Below, piece after piece: positions 60,956 to 64,000 of a stretch of 64,000 nucleotides of DNA. Within the stretch, counting starts at the first letter, position 1, and each line of letters opens with the position of its first letter. The notes below the pieces were generated by a model that searched no databases, was not told where the DNA came from, and saw only the letters and a list, made by a program, of their open reading frames with translations. Position numbers and translations under genes: made by a program. Source of the stretch: Pyramidobacter sp. C12-8 (lineage in GTDB: Bacteria > Synergistota > Synergistia > Synergistales > Dethiosulfovibrionaceae); the NCBI RefSeq assembly GCF_002007215.1, contig NZ_MUHX01000006.1, forward strand, positions 61,693 through 125,692. The letters run 5' to 3'.

Positions 60956-62116
60956 TCAAACGAAGCGGCAGACGTGATCGATCGCGATGTCGGAGAAGCC
61001 GTAGGCTTCGGCCTTGGTCATCTTGCCGTTACAGACGTCTCCGATGATCTCAAGGAGCTCCCTGCCGCTTTCCCGATACGTCGTCGTGCCCTTGATGATG
61101 CCGCTCAGATCGACGTCCATGTTGTCGTCCATCATCCGATAGGTGCGGGCGTTGGCCGTCACCTTGAGTACGGGCACGATGGCGTTGCCCGTCGGCGTGC
61201 CGCGCCCCGTGGTGAAGATCACGGCATTGCAGCCGCCAGCTACCATGGAGGTGACGGAGGAGATGTCGTAACCGGCCGTGTCCATGACGATGGCGCCGTG
61301 CTTCGTGGGGCGCTCGGCCTGCGCCAGCACTTCGACGATGGGGCGGGAGCCGCCCTTGCGGATGCAGCCGAGGCTTTTCTCGTCGAGCGTGGAAAGGCCG
61401 CCTGCCTTGTTGCCGGGCGTGGGCTGACCGGCGCGGCAGTCCTGCCCCGCCGCCTTGAGGTGTTCTTCGTAACTCCGGCAGATCTCGATGATCTTGTTGT
61501 GCAGTTCCGGCGTCGCCGCACGCCGGGCGACGACGTGCTCGGCGCCGATCCATTCGATGGACTCGCTCATGATCGTCGAAGCGCCGAGATCCACGAGCAG
61601 GTCGCTGAGCTCGCCCACGGCGGGATTGCTGGCGATGCCCGAGGTAGCGTCGGAGCCGCCGCACTCGATGCCCAGAAGCAGATTCGATATGTCACACCGT
61701 TCTTTTTGCTGCATGGCGGCTTCGGCGGCCATGTCGCGCGCGGCGCGGACAGCTTTTTCGATGGTTCTGAGCGTGCCGCCCTCTTCCTGAATGCCGAAAG
61801 AAACCACGGGCTTGCTGGTCATTCCCCGGATTTTTTCGCGCAACTGCGCGTGCCCCACCGTCTCGCAGCCAAGGCCAATGATGACGACACCGTAGACGTT
61901 GGGATTGCAGGCGAAACCCGTCAGCACTTTCTGCGACATGGCCGTGTTCGCCGCCACGTCGGAACAGCCGGTGTTGAAAATGATGTTCACGGCGCCGCGC
62001 ACCTGCGACGCGATGATGCGCGCGCTCTCGCTGCCGCAGGCACACGTGGGCAGGATCAACACGTGATTGCGGATGCCCGCGCGCCCCTCCTGGCGTTTGT
62101 ATCCCCAAAACTGCAT
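60956..62116 (-). CDS. UxaA-family hydro-lyase large subunit, cluster 2
   Basis: 386 residues from ATG 62116 (AAGGAGG upstream). YKRQEGRAGIRNHVLILPT, IECGGSDATSGIASNPAVG, TPGNKAGGLSTLDEKSLGC and TTGRGTPTGNAIVPVLKVT align block by block with the cluster 1 subunit (27152-28315). Same iron-dependent dehydratase/sulfo-lyase superfamily. Paired with a dicarboxylate symporter, so the substrate may be a dicarboxylic hydroxy acid such as tartrate, or a sulfonated acid as for SuyB; this is inference. Confidence 0.9.
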   Translation of the reverse strand: MQFWGYKRQEGRAGIRNHVLILPTCACGSESARIIASQVRGAVNIIFNTGCSDVAANTAMSQKVLTGFACNPNVYGVVIIGLGCETVGHAQLREKIRGMTSKPVVSFGIQEEGGTLRTIEKAVRAARDMAAEAAMQQKERCDISNLLLGIECGGSDATSGIASNPAVGELSDLLVDLGASTIMSESIEWIGAEHVVARRAATPELHNKIIEICRSYEEHLKAAGQDCRAGQPTPGNKAGGLSTLDEKSLGCIRKGGSRPIVEVLAQAERPTKHGAIVMDTAGYDISSVTSMVAGGCNAVIFTTGRGTPTGNAIVPVLKVTANARTYRMMDDNMDVDLSGIIKGTTTYRESGRELLEIIGDVCNGKMTKAEAYGFSDIAIDHVCRFV

Positions 62117-62129
62117 CGTTTCCCCCTCC

Positions 62130-62426
62130 TTATACCATTTCACTGGCGTAGTCTCGCGGCACGCTGAAGATGTTCTCGTGCGAGACCCAGTGCCCTTTCG
62201 CGATCGGTACCAAGGTGCGGCCGATCAGCTCGCCGTACTTGATCACTTCGTCCCCCTCGTCCAGCGGGACCAAGGCGACCTTGTGGCAATAGGGAATCGT
62301 CTCCTCCGCCGTGAGCGTGCAGAGCTCATCGCCGTGGCGATAAACGACCGGCGCCCCGGCCGGCACCTCTTCGACGCAGGTGACCACGTTGTCTTTCTCA
62401 TCCATGAGCAAAGCGTTGATGTTCAC
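62130..62426 (-). CDS. UxaA-family hydro-lyase small subunit (SAF domain), cluster 2
   Basis: 98 residues when started at the GTG 62426, which has GGGGGG 7 nt upstream; the TTG at 62432 is too close to that site. DNVVTCVEEVPAGAPVVY and CHKVALVPLDEGDEVIKYGE align with the cluster 1 small subunit, which is also 98 residues. Separated by 13 nt from the large subunit. Confidence 0.88.
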   Translation of the reverse strand: MNINALLMDEKDNVVTCVEEVPAGAPVVYRHGDELCTLTAEETIPYCHKVALVPLDEGDEVIKYGELIGRTLVPIAKGHWVSHENIFSVPRDYASEMV

Positions 62427-62459
62427 ATTCAATCCCCCCTTGAAAGTCGAATATCTTGC

Positions 62460-62488
62460 TTGACGTCATCATACGGCGGCGGTAACAT
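62460..62488 (+). promoter_or_regulatory. Promoter of the LysR-type regulator
   Basis: TTGACG (62460-62465), 17-bp spacer, TAACAT (62483-62488). It overlaps the opposing promoter and the LysR box. Confidence 0.65.
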
Positions 62489-62496
62489 AAATTCAA
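62468..62496 (-). promoter_or_regulatory. Promoter of hydro-lyase cluster 2
   Basis: Minus strand TTGAAT (62491-62496), 17-bp spacer, TATGAT (62468-62473). Confidence 0.65.
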
Positions 62497-62511
62497 TTAC
62501 TGGAAATTTAT
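62487..62511. promoter_or_regulatory. LysR-type operator ATAAATT-N11-AATTTAT
   Basis: Perfect 7-bp arms (62487-62493 and 62505-62511) giving the T-N11-A spacing of LysR-family sites. It covers the -35 of the hydro-lyase promoter and the start region of the regulator promoter. Confidence 0.75.
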
Positions 62512-62535
62512 TACACCATAAGGAGAATTTATGTT

Positions 62536-63489
62536 ATGAGACAGGAGCTGGAGTACGTCTACGAGGTCTACAAAAGCGGCAGCCTTTCGAAAGCGGCGGA
62601 AAAACTGTATATCACGCAGCCGGCGCTGAGCATGGCGATCAAAAAAATCGAGTCGTCCATCGGCATGACGCTGTTCGACCGCAAGGTGCGCCCCTTTCAG
62701 CTCACCGAAGCCGGCTGGCTTTACATCAACGCGATCACACGCATCAAAAAAATCGAGGCGGAACTGACGCAGCGGATCGGCGACATCAACGACCTCCAAA
62801 CCGGACACGTGCGCATCGGCGGCTCCCACTACATCAACAGCTACATCCTGCCGCCGGTGTTGTCGCGCTACAGCCAGCTTTATCCGGGCATCGCCCTGGA
62901 GCTGGTCGAGCACAGTTCGGCCGTCCTCACCAAGATGCTGGAGGAACGCGCCGTAGACCTGACGTTCAGCTGCAACCAACTCTTCATGAAGGACTTCGAG
63001 CGTTACCCCATGTTCAGCGATCGCATTCTGCTGGCAGTGCCCCGCGCCCATCCGTTCAACCGCCGATACCGAGCCTTCGCCCTGCCGCCGCGCGGCGTCA
63101 TGAACGGCCATCATCTGCATGGGGATTGTCCCGCGCTGCCCGCCGAGCGCTGCGGAGAGCTTGAGTTCATCTCGCTGATGCCCGGTAACAATCTTCACGA
63201 CCGTATGCTGCAAATTTTCGCCGCCGTCGGCGTCAAACCGCGCCTCAAGATTGAGCTGAGTCAGCTCGCCACCACCTATCATCTGGCGGCAGGCGGCTTC
63301 GCTGCCGCTTTTGTGAGCGACCGTATGGTCACGGCCGCGGCGACGCCGCTGTGCTTTTACAGGCTCGATTCGCCGCTGGCGACGCGGCAGTTTTACGCGC
63401 TCCTGCCCAGCCGCGACTACACAGCCAAAGCGGTGCGGCGCTTTATCCAGCTCGTCGGCGAAGTCCTGCGTCCGAAAGCGCGGGCGTAG
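62536..63489 (+). CDS. LysR-family transcriptional regulator
   Basis: 317 residues. N-terminal winged helix (VYKSGSLSKAAEKLYITQPALSMAIKKIE), then a two-lobe effector domain (RIGGSHYINSYILPPVLSRY). Divergent from hydro-lyase cluster 2 with a LysR box between them, so it very likely controls that cluster and itself. Effector unknown, plausibly the hydroxy acid imported by the neighbouring symporter. Confidence 0.93.
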   Translation: MRQELEYVYEVYKSGSLSKAAEKLYITQPALSMAIKKIESSIGMTLFDRKVRPFQLTEAGWLYINAITRIKKIEAELTQRIGDINDLQTGHVRIGGSHYINSYILPPVLSRYSQLYPGIALELVEHSSAVLTKMLEERAVDLTFSCNQLFMKDFERYPMFSDRILLAVPRAHPFNRRYRAFALPPRGVMNGHHLHGDCPALPAERCGELEFISLMPGNNLHDRMLQIFAAVGVKPRLKIELSQLATTYHLAAGGFAAAFVSDRMVTAAATPLCFYRLDSPLATRQFYALLPSRDYTAKAVRRFIQLVGEVLRPKARA

Positions 63490-63553
63490 GGGCAAAGGCG
63501 AGCTCGTTTTCGAACGGCGGAGCGCTCTCAGCGGTTCCCCTTCCGCGAAGGAA

Positions 63554-63569
63554 TGTTCCACGTGGAACA
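63554..63569. promoter_or_regulatory. parS: parS centromere-like site, copy 3
   Basis: TGTTCCACGTGGAACA, identical core to copies 1 and 2 but with different flanks (palindrome 63552-63571). It lies between the LysR gene and the right-end mobile remnant. Confidence 0.85.
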
Positions 63570-63638
63570 TTTTCCGCCTCTCTCCCGGCGGCGACCGCCC
63601 GAAAGCGGAAGGTAAATTTTCAGAGTAAATGCAACCTC

Positions 63639-63675
63639 GTCAAAGTAAATGCGACGGGGTTGCATTTACTTTGAC
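63639..63675. repeat. 14-bp inverted repeat, probable insertion-element end
   Basis: GTCAAAGTAAATGC (63639-63652) and its complement (63662-63675) around 9 nt. Related AGTAAATGCAA / AGTTAATGCAA motifs recur at 63623, 63834 and 63933. Between the LysR stop and the transposase fragment no other gene is seen. Confidence 0.55.
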
Positions 63676-63866
63676 AGGACAAAAGCAGCAAGCAGTCATT
63701 ACGAACACATAATAACGATCAAGATTGCGCTAACGGAACAAATTCAAGGGGATGAAAAGCTGTTACGAGGAAATTGTCCGAAAAAAGTGCATACAAAAGT
63801 GATCCTCAACTGAAAGCAAAATTTTCAGTTCAGAGTTAATGCAATCAAGAAATTAAAAAGGAGCCG

Positions 63867-64000
63867 TTATTTACCGGCGAGAAGAGTCCGCTTTAAACAG
63901 ATATCCTGTGGCGGAATAAGTTCGAGTCCGAGTAAATGCAATACATCCTCGCCATACAGGTTGATAAAGATCTCTGCAGGAGATTTTCCGTTAAATTTTT
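63867..64000 (-). CDS. C-terminal fragment of a transposase (IS30-like), open at window edge
   Basis: 44 codons run in from the right edge to TAA at 63867-63869, including FNGKSPAEIF and GLELIPPQDICLKRTLLAG. The GKSPAEIF wording resembles the end of DDE transposases of IS30-like elements. Base composition is lower in G+C than the chromosome. Too short to be certain; the rest lies outside the window. Confidence 0.5.
   Translation of the reverse strand, partial: KFNGKSPAEIFINLYGEDVLHLLGLELIPPQDICLKRTLLAGK

Noticed and set aside
58799..62167. 1122-codon open frame crossing several genes on the plus strand
   Set aside because: It runs through the hydrolase, a terminator and three antisense genes, with His/Arg/Asp-rich shadow composition.
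1..64000. tRNA or rRNA genes
   Set aside because: No cloverleaf-like segment or rRNA core sequence was noticed in the intergenic regions on either strand. A covariance-model search would be decisive.

Overview
The window is about 60% G+C and gene-dense. It encodes roughly 50 genes of a free-living or gut-type anaerobic, Gram-negative-like bacterium. Signs of an outer envelope are a Wzm/Wzt-type glycan exporter, TRAP transporters and several signal-peptide proteins. PyrK/PyrDB, DUF1537 kinase and UxaA hydro-lyases, a selenocysteine-containing SelD and a HutP-like protein would fit the Synergistota (a Pyramidobacter-like genome is my best guess). That assignment is inference from gene content and G+C by eye, with no marker-gene search. 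Three perfect parS-type palindromes (17.86, 19.91 and 63.55 kb) suggest an origin-proximal location.

Layout. 0-1.6 kb: 3' part of an alpha-glucan phosphorylase. 1.7-6.8 kb (minus): surface-glycan operon with ABC permease, ABC ATPase, a GT4 gene broken by an amber codon, and a GT2-GT4 two-domain transferase. 6.8-7.4 kb: regulatory desert with two long hairpins and an 8-copy pentanucleotide repeat. 7.4-13.8 kb (plus): FAD/NAD oxidoreductase, then a HutP-like antiterminator gene behind a leader with a terminator and many NAG triplets, then a lower-G+C amidohydrolase and an unknown membrane protein, then an amidase. 14-17.6 kb (minus): sugar-type ABC importer with two binding proteins. 17.9-19.9 kb: a complete IS1634-like element whose 51-bp target duplication has copied a parS site. 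20-26 kb: a very large DUF4011-type helicase/nuclease, a possible defence protein. 26-35.9 kb: sugar-acid cluster (PanE-like reductase, split UxaA-type hydro-lyase, KdgT permease, PdxA2, DUF1537 kinase) with a divergent PrpR-like regulator, then an aminotransferase. 36-38.7 kb: M20 amidohydrolase plus membrane transporter. 39-43.2 kb: three small secreted Pro-rich proteins divergent from a NarL/NarX-type two-component system. 43.4-48 kb: S55 peptidase, prfB with a programmed +1 frameshift, DUF2905 and selD with an in-frame UGA/SECIS. 48.2-58.3 kb (minus): pyrCKDFER plus a TroA-like protein, preceded by a TRAP transporter and a carbamoyl-amino-acid hydrolase. 58.5-63.5 kb: metallo-beta-lactamase-fold hydrolase, then a second UxaA-type pair with a dicarboxylate symporter and a divergent LysR regulator. 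63.5-64 kb: parS, short inverted repeats and the C-terminus of a transposase.

How it works together. The metabolic content is dominated by uptake and breakdown of organic acids and N-acyl or ureido compounds: two hydro-lyase clusters, M20 hydrolases, amidase, amidohydrolase and TRAP/DAACS/KdgT carriers. Each set sits beside its own regulator. Recoding is used twice (RF2 frameshift, SelD selenocysteine). The most unusual points are the HutP-like leader, the IS-mediated parS duplication, the Pro-rich secreted trio, the degenerate sigma54-type regulator and the paired split hydro-lyases.
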